This document shows, one piece after another, positions 1 to 10,676 of a stretch of 64,000 bases of DNA (positions are counted from its first letter, which is position 1; every line of letters starts with the position of its first letter). A program made the translations under genes and the position numbers. Origin of the DNA: Laccaria trichodermophora (taxonomy: Eukaryota; Basidiomycota; Agaricomycetes; Agaricales; Hydnangiaceae); the NCBI GenBank assembly GCA_018417955.1, contig JACTVC010000014.1, positions 868,001-932,000 of the forward strand, given 5' to 3'. The notes under the pieces were generated by a model that did no database searches, was not told the origin of the DNA, and saw nothing but the letters and a program-made list of their open reading frames with translations.

Positions 1-1151
1 CCGCCATACACTCATACCTTATCCAAGAGAGCAAAAACGCTAAAATGACATACACGTCCGAGCTCATCCCTGAACATCACGAGGACGGTGAAATGTTCGT
101 TTCCTTCTCTTCCCATTTCCAACTACCACTCAAACGACGATGACAGATCATGGCAACTGACACCAAAGCAAGACCACCTCGCCTGCTTCCTCGGGGGTTC
201 GCTCATGCTTGGGGCGACACACACAGGGGCGGTCACTCGACAACCCGTCTCAACACCCCCTCGACCAGAAGCGTTCACGGAAAATGGACGAAGAGATTGG
301 AAGACAGGAGTTGAGCTCATCAAGACGTGTATGAATACCCATGATACTGCCAGGTGCGTCTCCTCGACGTTAGTTGAGTTGCTTGCGGTTAATGAAAGAG
401 GAACTCAGTGGATTGTCGCCTGAGATTGTATACTTCAGAGTGCCAAGTGATGGGATGGACGGCTACGATGTTGCCCCTTCTGATTGGTATATCCGTGGTG
501 CTCAGTATGTATCTCTCCAACGCGACCTCGCATTCCTCTACCTAACCGTATACAATCTTATCATAGGAAAGGCGAATTCCCACCACACGACGCCCGCTAC
601 ATGCTCCGGTACATCATTCTCCCCTCCATTCTGCCTTCCCAACTACTAACCAACTCAACAAAGGCCAGAAACCGTTGAATCCCTGTTCCTCGCATATCGT
701 CTGACAGGCGATCGCATATACCGCGACCATGCATGGGCAATCTTCCAATCCATCGAAAAGCACTGCCATGTCCCTACGGGCGGGTACGCGACGATTATTA
801 ATGTAGACGAGAACCCGGCAAGGCAGGAGGATAAGATGGAGACGTTCTTTTTGGTGCGTCTTTTTTCCTTTGAACTTGTAATTGATTGGATGTTCACTGG
901 GTGGAGCTGTAGAGTGAGACTCTGAAGTATCTTTATTTGTTGTTCTCGGATTCGGATGTGGTTCTGTTGGATAGTACGTTTTTTGAATGTTTTGCGACTT
1001 TTGAAGTGTACGTGGCTGACCATGTGTTTGTAGAGTATGTATTCAATACAGAGGTAAGCTTGTCTCTAGCTGAAATGCAACTGTAACTGAGACTGATGAC
1101 CACCCTTTCTTTTCATAGGCCCATCCTCTGCCAGTCTTTACTCCAAAATAA
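1..1151 (+). CDS. GH47 alpha-1,2-mannosidase, 3' part (copy 0)
   Basis: This is the 3' portion of a class I alpha-mannosidase gene whose start lies left of the window. The enzyme trims alpha-1,2-linked mannose from N-glycans in the ER or Golgi. Joined over short introns, the exons encode the GH47 C-terminal landmarks: a helix reading [11 protein letters not shown], then [15 protein letters not shown], then [16 protein letters not shown] with the catalytic Glu, and [14 protein letters not shown] ending at TAA 1149-1151, whose Thr is the family calcium ligand. It is closely similar to the copies at 40068-42734 and 58282-60933. It converges on the ankyrin gene with about 100 bases between the stops. 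No lesion is seen in the part visible here. Confidence 0.85.
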
Positions 1152-1254
1152 TGGACTGGCTTCTCATAGCATACATATACTATAGCAAGCTGCAGTGTTT
1201 TCTAATCCTTATCACTCCAACTTGTGTTGAAGAGCAGATCCAACTTCAATGACA

Positions 1255-4200
1255 TTACTGTGGTGCTAGAACTGCATATCTGGGTTTTGCTCTCTGTGCA
1301 TTAAACCCTGCCCCATTCTCCTTCAGCAGCTTCACAACTGCCTCATGACCTCTAGATGCTGCTGCTTGAAGAGCATTTCCATTTTGTCCTCCCTGTGCAT
1401 TAACATCTGCTCTGTTCTCAATCAGCAGCTTCACAACTGCCTCATGACCTCCATATGCTGCTGCTTGAAGTGCATTTCCAAAGTGTCCTCCCTGTGCATC
1501 AACATCTGCTCCATTCTCCATCAGCAGCTTCACAATTGCCTCATGACCCTTTAATGCTGCTGCTTGAAGAGCATTTCCATACTGTCCTCCTTGTGCATTA
1601 ACATCTGCCCCTTCCCTCATCAGCAGCTTCACAACTGCCTCATGACCTCCACATGCTGCTGCTTTAAGTGCATTTCCATATTGTCCTCCCTGTGCATCAA
1701 CATATGCCCCTTTCCTCATCAGCAGCTTCACAACTGCCTCATGACCTCCAGATGATGCTGCTTGAAGGGCATTTCCATATTGTCCTCCCTGTGCATCAAC
1801 ATATGCCCCTTTCCTCATCAGCAGCTTCACAACTGCCTCATGACCTCCAGATGATGCTGCTTGAAGGGCATTTCCATATTGTCCTCCCTGTGCATCAACA
1901 TCTGCCCCATTCTCCATCAGCAGCTTCACAATTGCCTCATGACCCTTTAATGCTGCTGCTTGAAGAGCATTTCCATATTCTCCCCCCTGTGCATAAACAT
2001 CTGCCCCTTTCCTTATCAGCAGCTTCACAACTGCCTCATGACCTCCATATGCTGCTGCTTGAAGTGCATTTCCATATTGTCCTCCCTGTGCATCAACATA
2101 TGCCCCTTTGCTCATCAGCAGCTTCACAACTGCCTCATGACCTCCATATGCTGCTGCTTGAAGAGCATTTCCATACTGTCCTCCTTGTGCATTAACATCT
2201 GCCTCTTTCCCCATCAGCAGCTTCACAACTGTCTCATGACCTCCAGATGCTGCTGCTTGAAGAGCATTTCCATATTGTCCTCCTTGTGCATTAACATCTG
2301 CCTCTTTCCCCATCAGCAGCTTCACAACTGTCTCATGACCTCCAGATGCTGCTGCTTGAAGAGCATTTCCATATTGTCCTCCCTGTGCATTCACAAGTGC
2401 CCCATTCTCCACCAACAACTTCACAAGAGCCTCATGACCTCCATATGCTGCTGCTTCAAGAGAAGTTCCATATTGTCCTCCCCGTGCATCAACACCTGCC
2501 CCATTCTTGACTAGCAGCTTCACAACTGCTTCATGACCTCCAAATGCTGCTGCTTGAAGAGCATTTCCATAACGTCCTCCCTTTGCATTCACATCTGCTC
2601 CCTCCTTCATCAGCAGCTTCACAAGTGCCTCATGACCTCCAGATGATGCTGCTTGAAGAGCATTTCCATAATGTCCTCCCTTTGCATTCACATCTGCTCC
2701 CTCCTTCATCAGCAGCTTCACAAGTGCCTCATGACCTCCAGATGATGCTGCTTGAAGAGCATTTCCATATGCCCCTCCTTGTGTCTTTACATCTGCCCCA
2801 TTCTCCACCAGTAGCTTCACAATTGCCTCATGGCCTCCAGATGCTGCTGCATGAAGAGCATTTCCATATTGTTCTCCCCATGCTTTCACATATGCCCCAT
2901 TCTCCACCAACAACTTCACAACTGCCTCATGACCTCCATATGCTGCTGCTATAAGAGCAGTTCCATATTGTCCTCCCTGTGCATTAACATCTGCCTTGTT
3001 CTCTATCAGCAGCTTCACAACTGCCTCATGACCTCTGGATGATGCTGCCTGAAGAGCTTTCCCTTCCTGTGCATTAAGGTCTTCCCCCTTCTCTATCATC
3101 AGCTTTACAATTTTTTCATAACCCCCCAATGATACTGCCCAAAGTGCTTTTTCTTGTAAATAAACAGTGCCTGGAAATAATCATTGAACTCATTAATATC
3201 ATATATGTCATGCTTTAGTTGTAGAATTCACCATTCTCATCTTCAATTATGTCAAATGCTTCTTGGATTCGATTTGGAAGGTCTTGACAGGTAATTAACC
3301 AGCTTCTATCCTAGGTGGTACACTTTTACATTTCCAGATCACTCATTGATATCAGTAACTCACTGAGCTTTGGGTCACAGAACACCAGTCACTATCATTG
3401 AGAACTATAACCCTTGCCCTGGGACACTATGAATGATTTGATCAAACAGGTTTTAGATTGCACATTGTGCTATTGTCACCTTTTGCAGAAGCATAGAAAT
3501 GATAGGTGTTGCAGGATGATGCACCAAGGGTATCTTAACAGAAAAAATGAACAGAAGAATAAATTTTGAGCAAGCAAAAGCACTAACCTGTGTGGATGCC
3601 ACTGATAACGCTAAAGTACTGTGACCATGGAAATGTTGCCCATCATAATCACTGGAGAGGTAGCTTGAAGGTGAATTTACAGTGCCAGAAACTGGGGTGA
3701 AGGAATTTTTATGTGTTGGCTGTGCTGATGACTGAGCTTTTGCTGAATTTGCCACCTTCAATTGATGCTGTTTCCACTCTTTCTCTCCAAGGGCAAGATA
3801 ATATGAACGAATAAATGTGCATTGGTTTTGCAGAGGCATTCTGGCATGGACTTCTGGTGGGTCAAGAAGCTCAACGTCCTCAGGACCCACCTTCAGATCA
3901 TCTGCCATGCCATCTGCATCCCAAACATACTTCAAATACAGAGAGTGACCTTCACTTTTAACATTGAAGCTTAACTTGGTCACTTCATTTTCAGGATGTT
4001 TGGACTGGCTGTGTGAATAAGTTGCAATGCCCCAAGAGGTTGTCTTGTCACACCCATATACCAAGCGCATTTCACCATTGCCAAGTTCTAGACCATGAAC
4101 TATGTTGGCATAGTCATACCAGCTGGCAATATTAGTGGCTGCATAGTCCCTGAATTTGCCAATATTTCTTCGCAATTCTTGATGATAAGCTCCTTGAGGC

Positions 4201-5057
4201 ATGGCTAGAATAGCACCTTCAAGTCCAGAGCATTGGAATGTTGTTCTAATATCATCTTGTAAGTATCTCTGAGATGTAGCAGAGACTTGAAACAAACCCA
4301 GTCCTTGGTACATGGGGTCTAGTTATGTAACTGTTTTCAGAATGCGCAAGAATTGGCTTGACTTCAACATCTGCTGGTTTTAGATCAAGATGATAGAAGC
4401 CATCAGGAAGCTCATCTGGGTTCATGGCATGTCCAGCAGGCAGAGTGATATTGAAGAAGCGGTCAAAGTCACCCAGTAAAGTAACCACCCCAACATCGCC
4501 AATGCTGACACCTTGGCGTTCATAAGAATCACCATTGCTTGTGCTGGGCTGAGGAATGTAGAGAGGCTGGCCATGTTGCTCTAAAAACATGGAATGATTG
4601 TAGATGACACAGCCAGTATTAGCGGGCCTCTGCAGCTCTGTGGGTGGAGGCTGCTCAGGGTCTGCCTCCAAGGTAACAGGCAAAGTGTCAGAATCTGGTC
4701 CCCCTACATCAGAGTAACCTTCCACAAAGATTTTTTTGGGATCTGAAGCACATGCACTATCAGGCCTGTTTGAACCTCTCTGCAAAAGGCTATCCCCTCT
4801 GACAATGACACTTGGAGATGAGGTGCCTGATAAGGCAGATGCCCTAGTTAACAGATTCAGATCGATAAATAGACATGGTTGAAATTGTTGTACTCTACGC
4901 TGTCCATTCCAGAGGTCGATGTTGTGTCAGCTGTCAAGTGAGGGTTTGTAGAATGCTTCTCGGAGTCCATTTGTAGTTTGTTTAGACCTAAGGATTCTTT
5001 ATAGGCCTGAACCACGAGAGCGTCAACAGTCTCACTTGCTGCCAAACTAGAGCCCAT
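1255..5057 (-). CDS. Ankyrin-repeat protein with Agaricomycete-type N-terminal domain (copy 1)
   Basis: A multi-exon gene read right to left. I place the start at ATG 5057, because a matching ATG exists in copy 2. An N-terminal exon (VDALVVQAYKES) is followed by a domain of about 350 residues with the landmarks ERQGVSIGDVGVV, FDRFFNITLPAGHAMNPD, AILAMPQGAYHQELRRN and ASWYDYANIVHG. Next come small exons with YHPATPIISMLLQ, VLNDSDWCSV and LPNRIQEAFDIIED. I recall this domain from many uncharacterised Agaricomycete proteins; its function is unknown. The C-terminal exon (1255 to about 3150) encodes an incomplete first ankyrin unit, a 29-residue unit and 17 full 33-residue repeats, then a tail ending VLAPQ. 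No NACHT or other NTPase motif was found between the domains. Architecture and repeat homogeneity suggest an NLR-like recognition protein; this role is inference. Exon joins near 4800-4870 are uncertain. Confidence 0.8.
1290..2990 (-). repeat. Ankyrin-coding tandem array, 17 full 99-bp units
   Basis: The coding repeat is 99 bp (33 codons) with almost no indels. Units typically begin GGQYGNALQAAA and end KLLMENGADVNAQ. Some neighbours are identical in DNA: two successive units at about 1690-1887 match base for base, and two units at about 2180-2380 are nearly so. Variation sits mostly at codons 3, 13-14, 24-26, 29, 31 and 33. Confidence 0.9.
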
Positions 5058-5090
5058 CGTGTCCGACCCAACATCTGAGTAAATTTCCAA

Positions 5091-7192
5091 CGATTAACAG
5101 CAAGGCTTCGTGGTAGAAGCGCACATACACAGCGTGCAATTGTTGAATGTACTCATGATTTGATCCCCTTGCGAGTTGTTGAACATTCCACCGGTCACAT
5201 TTGGAGTTGAGCCCGCGAACATGGATGCCCTGGTCATTGTCGCATCAACGGAAAGAATTGACAATTTGACATGTCAGATGTTCAGCACCGACGTACCCTG
5301 TGCTCGTGACAGGGACGGCGTTTGTATTGGTTGTCGATGGACGACGTCTATCACGTTCCTTATCATCCATCTGAATTCAAGGTTCAAAAGGCTTGTATGT
5401 TGAAGATAGGATTATCGAGGAGTGAGTGACAAGAACAAGAATGAGGTGTCCACACTCTTGGGCGACGTGAGAACGTTAACGTTGCTTGGGCGCTTTTAGT
5501 TATACGCGCTTTCACGAGACTTGCCAAAAAACTTGCTGGCGATAAAGTCAATCAACAGCAGAGCTGATGGTCGACATTCCTGTGAAGTGCGTTGGCTTCA
5601 GCAACGAAACCAGGGAAAGTAGCGCACCCAGTTCAAGTTGATGAGGATAATTGTGGCGGAATAGTGGAACATGTACAGTTGGGGTGAGCCCAAACTTTGT
5701 CCAACCTTTCATGGTGTTCCCGCGTCATTTCCTTATCTTTTTCACCACCGCAACCTCTATATTAATTTGGTTCATCGTTTGAAAGTTTTTTTTGTCCGCA
5801 AAGCTAGGAACTACAGCTACAGACTGTGCCGACATCGAAATCATTCGTTTAGGGCAACTATATCTCGCATTTTTCTCAAAAGTTCGGCATTTGATCCATC
5901 GTTGGACGAGGGAATGTGCAAGACTAAAAGTCCCCAATTTCTCCCATGGAATCGCGGATCTCTGGATAGCATTCTACAATCTCGAATGACGAGTTTTGAA
6001 TACCTCAGGACCGTTTCATCTCCCTTGTGCCCTCTAGTTTTTCTACCCTGCAGTGCTTCTACTGGTTCCCGTCAACGTTGACTATCTAACCCCCAGCCGT
6101 CAAGGTATGTTGTCACAGTTGAAACAACCAGAACCCTTGCTTAACATGATAGACAGCTCAGCGGGATCTCACTACAAACGCGACGTGCGAAATGTCTCCG
6201 GAATTTCAAGCGACGAGGAGCACCTATTCATAGTCAGGCACCTAAACCCTGCCAAAAACATCAAGCAATTAGTTGGTCTCTCGATACGCCCTGATACGTT
6301 GGATTCGTGCGGCACGTCTCAGGGAACAAGTTCACTCGCAGATACTATTGGCAAAGGTCGACCCAAGGAGGAGTCTGCCTTCGAGCAAGTTCAATAAGAC
6401 GTCTGTCCAAGCTGGAAGAAGCGGTTGTCTTTGGGTGTGCTTCGAACCCCGTCGCACTCTACAGCCCACGATTTCGCCGTTGACTATCACAATCATCTCA
6501 CTCACCTGCCACTGGACGGCCTTATTTTCCAGCACAACTCAGCACAACGTCTCAGATAAACAAGTCTGTCGTCCAACTCTTCACAGAAGGGGATCATATT
6601 CAGATAACCAAGGGTACGGAGCTTAGCCTTCGAGCTGGCGCGGGGACCAGTATTTGATTCGACAACGGTATTCCGACGATGTAGTTGTGTTCAAGCCGTC
6701 CTATCTTCTTTCAGGTCGAGCGAGATGCGGAAGCACGCCAAACACTTGCTTTTGGCCGTGGGCTGATTCATACAGGATGAAGATCAAGTTTTGGAAAATG
6801 CCTTGAAAGGCAGTCGTCCCTCATCTTGCACCTCCTAAGTCTTTCATCTTCATTTTCAAGAAAGGCGCATGTTCCTGATTGTTTTTGTTCTTCTCCAGGA
6901 TGCAAGAGGGCATAGTGAAGCGCCGGCGGTGTTAGACGTGAAGTAAGATAGAAAGTGGGCTCCGCTGAACGAACCAAATTCAGTGTGCACTTCGGTTGAG
7001 ACTGGTTGGACAGCTTCGAGCTTCTGCTGAAAAATCATTGTGCTTACAGTATAGGTAGCACAGAATTCACGAAACATAGACGTCGACCTCTGCTGGCATG
7101 AAAACTCTCATTCCGTAGATGCGGTTCGTATGCATAATGGCATGGGACTGTGGCATACGAAAGCATAGATAGCGTAGTTGATGCCGACTAAA
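5091..7192. other. Gene-poor, decayed stretch between ankyrin gene and RPS9 pseudogene
   Basis: No convincing gene is seen. The stretch is homologous to 45855-47505 in the next unit, but the two have lost different pieces: about 170 bases near 5530-5720 and about 330 bases near 6210-6540 are present here and missing there. Fragments such as CTATATTAATTTGG near 5757 look like an old promoter. The corresponding ATG at 46408 is ATC here. It probably holds the remains of one or two dead genes of a kind I cannot name. Confidence 0.5.
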
Positions 7193-8032
7193 TTACTCTT
7201 CCTCCTCCTCGTCACCACCCTCCTCCTTCTTGGCAGCAGCAGCAGCACGCTTACGCTCAACGCGACCGGAGCGGCCTCAAGGCGAAGTGAGAGCAAAGCC
7301 AATGTGTTTTTGCGAGTCGAGACAAACGACGAATGAAGGAACGTTGACTATTTGCTTTCCAACGCTATATGTCGCGATCATCAGGTTTTGGAATCCCAAG
7401 GGGGTATGGTATGTTCAAACGCACCAGATATGTCTTTGCCTGATCAACACACGAGCATGATGGATGGATTTAGCCAAACCACTCTTGAAAACCTGGGTCT
7501 GCAGCCTTCTTTCCAAGAAATCTTCAATCTTGAGGGCCAACACGTAATCGAGACGCATGCGGGACTCATCCAGCACACCAATACGCACGAGACGGCGGAT
7601 GAGGGCGTTACCCTCGAAGAGACGCTTGGGGTCCTTGTCGTCGAGCTTGAGGAGCTCACGGGCGGCACGACGGATTTTGGAGAGGATGAGGGCGATACGC
7701 CAGATCTCGCGTTTGTTGCGAAGGCCATATTCACCTGCAAGCTAGATGGAGTAGAATTTTAGGGGGTGGTAAAAGAGGGAAATGAGGACAGTTAAGAACC
7801 TTCAGCTCGGCATCGAGACGAGCGGATTCGAAGGTCGACGGGGGACCTTGTAACTGTAAAGTTATATAGCAATGGGGCACGGCTTTGATCAGCACGGTGT
7901 TACACCCTCCACATAAAAGTGGATCTTGTAGTCAAGTTGGAAAGCTCACGTCTTGGAATGGTTCCGCGGGGCCCTGCATGTGTGTTTGTTAACTGCTCGT
8001 CGTGCACGGTGTCAAGGATATTACCTGGGCAT
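7193..8032 (-). pseudogene. RPS9: Ribosomal protein uS4 (RPS9) pseudogene, copy 1
   Basis: This is an intron-containing copy of the gene for small-subunit protein uS4 (eukaryotic S9), an rRNA-binding assembly protein. Exon 1 is the 8-base ATGCCCAG at 8025-8032. After an intron come APRNHSKT and then YKVPRRP. The central exon reads [31 protein letters not shown] and [14 protein letters not shown]. The last exon reads [11 protein letters not shown] and ends in the acidic [10 protein letters not shown]. Two lesions are visible. One base is missing near 7830, where family RRPFESARLDAELK is expected, so the natural frame runs to an early stop. A 6-base loss relative to copy 2 creates TGA at 7277-7279. 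Intron retention shows DNA-level duplication rather than retroposition. A working RPS9 must exist elsewhere. Confidence 0.85.
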
Positions 8033-8169
8033 TTTTTAGATCTTGAGGATGTCGGTGAGAGCGATGAGGCCTTGAGGACGAGAACAAAGGACATCAGCAA
8101 GATCGCACTTTGTTTGGGAGGGCTTGGGCCGGTCGTCCGACGTTGCCAAGATTACCGAGCACCCAAGTT

Positions 8170-8275
8170 TATCCGCTCGGCCAAAAAAAGAGATCCGTTT
8201 CAATTAGCCGGGAATCGGCCAAATGAGACCCAAACGACCACAATGCTTCGTGACTTGGCCAAACGGCGTCGAATT
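8170..8275 (-). promoter_or_regulatory. Possible RPS9 promoter with three TTTGGCCG-like motifs
   Basis: Upstream of the RPS9 start, CGGCCAAA occurs at about 8178 and 8214, and TGGCCAAA at about 8258 (TTTGGCC(G/A) in the gene's direction), spaced about 40 bases apart. The region is absent from the second unit, whose homology ends near 8097. A role as a ribosomal-protein promoter is inference from position and repetition only. Confidence 0.3.
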
Positions 8276-8487
8276 TGGGAAGCTTACAGACAGGTTGGAG
8301 CAGGTAAAATGGTGGAATTTTATATTGGGGGTACTCGGTAGACTACATATATTGACTACGACCCTTTTATGCACATATACGATGCTTTTTGAATGCTCAG
8401 GGAAATGGATGTGTAGAATGTCGGTGAAGGATACCAGTCATCTAGGTGCAGGTCAACAAAACAACAAGGGAAAGAAGAAGAAAAAGC

Positions 8488-10271
8488 TTACCAGAGTTCA
8501 ACGAGAGTTTGAGGGTCAACGCCGCTACCGTCCTCGTCCTCGTCGTCGTCAGTGGAAAATATCCCTGCCCGGGTGTTTGCCTCAGAGAGAATCGATGCCC
8601 AGTCTTCCGGCGCGAGTCGCGTGGCCACTGAAATCCAGGAACGTGTTTTTGCACCCCACTCGCTCTCGCCGAACATGGTGATAGTCTTTTTGTTCCCCTT
8701 TTCGTCCCTGATGGGATCCACGCCAGAGGACCAGAGCGAGAGGGCGCGTTCAAACTGAGCCGAGTTTAGTAACTGCTGGCAAACGCTAGAAGGAGTTGCG
8801 GCTTACCGCGGCGGTGGACAAACCCAATCCTCCCACTGGGAGGCCATATGACGTCGCGGCGAAGGCCGTTTTCTTAAAATGGCAGACAAAGACCTCAAGG
8901 ATGAGGTCAGACTGGAGCGCACCCTTCTTGCCCTGTAATGACCATCAGTAGGAGATCACTCAAAGAGATAGAGTACAGTATGTACTGTAGGAGCCGAAGG
9001 GTCTCGATATATAAACTTGAAGTTCTGGCATTCAGTTTTGCAATAAGCAATGATATCACCTTGAGTGAATGACTGGTCCCGGAAGAAGTTTGAGAGGATT
9101 TGTAGCGCACTCGTTCCGATGGTGCTGCGCCAGTCAGTCAGGACATCCCCTGCCTAGATAGGAGCTTGGGGTAAGACATGAATGATAGACAATGAAGAAC
9201 TTACCAGAGCGATGATAGCGTCGACAGGTTCCTCTGCACTTGATTGTGTGTGTTCGTACATGTCGAGGTCTGGAAAGACCTCCCTCCAAATATCCTGGAC
9301 GACGAGTGGCATAAATGCACCAATAGCACTGTAAGAACAGAGCTCCACAGCTCCCCTGTCAATGATCGTTGCGCGCGCGACCTTCTTCCATTTTGCAACA
9401 TATGCAGCACCCGACGCACCACTGGGGAATGGCAGTGAGCTGGTGGTAAACTTTCCACGCTTGCCGCGGCCTCCAGGTCCATTGGCGTCAATGTTGGCGA
9501 CCGACTTCTCGGTGATTTTGATCTTCTGAGGGTGCGATTGCAACAAAATCAAAGTGCTGAAAAAAAGGAGAACATGACTGACTCACTGGTTCGACCCCCT
9601 TTTGTCCCTCTCGAACCTTTACCATTGATGGCTTGGATGCTTGCACAGCAGCCAGTCCCTCTGGAGTCTCCTCCTGATCAAACTCGCCCAAAATGCCGTC
9701 CTTGTGGTCATTGTCGCCATTTCAAGCAGCAGGCCTGGGGGCTTGTTTCTTCATGCCCAGCTGGTACCCTACTTGCTTCTTCCAGCCAGGAAGTAACCCG
9801 CCATCAGTTTTCTTTCCTTGCTTCGCACTGTCAAGTCCCATACATGAACTAATCTCACCAGAGTAAAGTAGTTACTTGCCTTGGAGTGGTGTCGACTGTT
9901 GCAACATCTTTGCACTTGTTCGAAGACACAATGGCACTGGTGACGGCTGGTTTTTGGCGGAGTGCTTGAACGTCTCGTCGAAATGTTCCACGAGGTGCCT
10001 GGAGAAGATGTGTGTCAGAGTAGATTTCGAAGTAAACTGGGACTATTACCTTGTCTTTTTTTCCCTTCGTGACCTGATTGCCTTTTCCAGAAGGTCGCAC
10101 AGCTTCTTCATCATCAGTTTGGTTCTGTTCCATCGCAAAGTCGTCGTCTTCTTCGCCTGGGTCTTCCCACTCACCAACTCCCAAACCGTCGCTCTCGAAC
10201 AGAATAGACTCCTTTACACTAGTCTCTCGTAGACAGACTTTGATAACCACATAGCGCGCCTGCAGGCGCAA
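8488..10271 (-). pseudogene. Decayed gene of unknown, probably element-linked Agaricomycete family
   Basis: A multi-exon minus-strand gene with no close relative elsewhere in the window. It starts with an acidic region (WEDPGEEDDDFAMEQNQTDD) and a basic linker, then a helical C-terminal half including YVAKWKKVARATIIDRG, VVQDIWREVFPDLD, FFRDQSFTQGDIIAYC, QSDLILEVFVCHFKKTAF, LSTAAVERALSLWSSG and WGAKTRSWISVATRLAPEDW, ending LVELW. Similar proteins are, in my memory, common in Agaricomycete genomes near transposons, without known function. An in-frame TGA at about 9725 interrupts it. Its 5' end abuts the region just outside the KDZ left terminus, so the element may have separated it from its promoter. 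Function not assigned. Confidence 0.5.
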
Positions 10272-10342
10272 AGCCCGCTATGGCGTTTCGCGAAATTTTG
10301 GCCACTTTTTGCATGAGGGTAATGTAAGGAGGAACTGACTTG

Positions 10343-10435
10343 CCCGCTACGTAAGTCACCTCAGGCCTAGCACCTTGACGTCCTTCTGGGCCCTCTCAGG
10401 CCAATTCTTTGTCTGGGGGTAATTGGCCTGAGAGG
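10343..10435. repeat. KDZ left terminal inverted repeat with 15-bp hairpin
   Basis: The inner part is a perfect palindrome: CCTCTCAGGCCAATT (10391-10405), a 14-base loop, then AATTGGCCTGAGAGG. It pairs with the inverted copy at 22441-22532. Confidence 0.75.
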
Positions 10436-10676
10436 ACCTGGTTCTGGAGCGCTGATGGCGCTGATGGGCATATGATGTATATTAATAGATCCAGTCAAAT
10501 CGAGATCCCTCTAGGGTTGCCACCCACGGCTCTCAAAGTGCTTGGGCAAGAGCTCGCGCTTCGAGTGTTCTTTGGACTTATCACCTTTCTTGAATGCCCA
10601 CCATGTAGTACGGCACGTGCATTTTGTATGTACTCCTTTATCACTCTTTTTTTCCGAAGCAATATTTGAAGATTTG

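Noticed and set aside
1345..3042. Long plus-strand frames rich in Cys, Ser and Leu across the ankyrin arrays (also at 42928-43836 and 61109-63049).
   Set aside because: They are the antisense of a 99-bp coding repeat; a period divisible by three keeps other frames open. The minus-strand frame encodes a recognisable ankyrin consensus.
1290..3060. Regular 99-bp repeats as a CRISPR array.
   Set aside because: Units are contiguous, code for ankyrin repeats and have no spacers; the genome is eukaryotic.
3130..4300. A hidden NACHT or NB-ARC domain between the N-terminal domain and the ankyrin repeats.
   Set aside because: Only about 1.1 kb separates the parts. All exons found there are short, and no P-loop (GxxxxGK[ST]) is present in any frame I read.
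5671..6626. F-box or leucine-rich-repeat gene in the decayed stretch.
   Set aside because: Some residues suggest it (for example HLTHLPLDGLIF) but frames are short, units disagree and no F-box motif is visible.
7444..7762. Plus-strand frames over the RPS9 exons (also at 47749-48189).
   Set aside because: The minus strand matches uS4 almost residue by residue; the plus frames are shadows.
10261..10342. KDZ element boundary at the GCGCCTGCAGGCGC palindrome near 10257.
   Set aside because: No matching sequence at the right end. The clear inverted similarity begins at 10343; an extension outward could not be shown.
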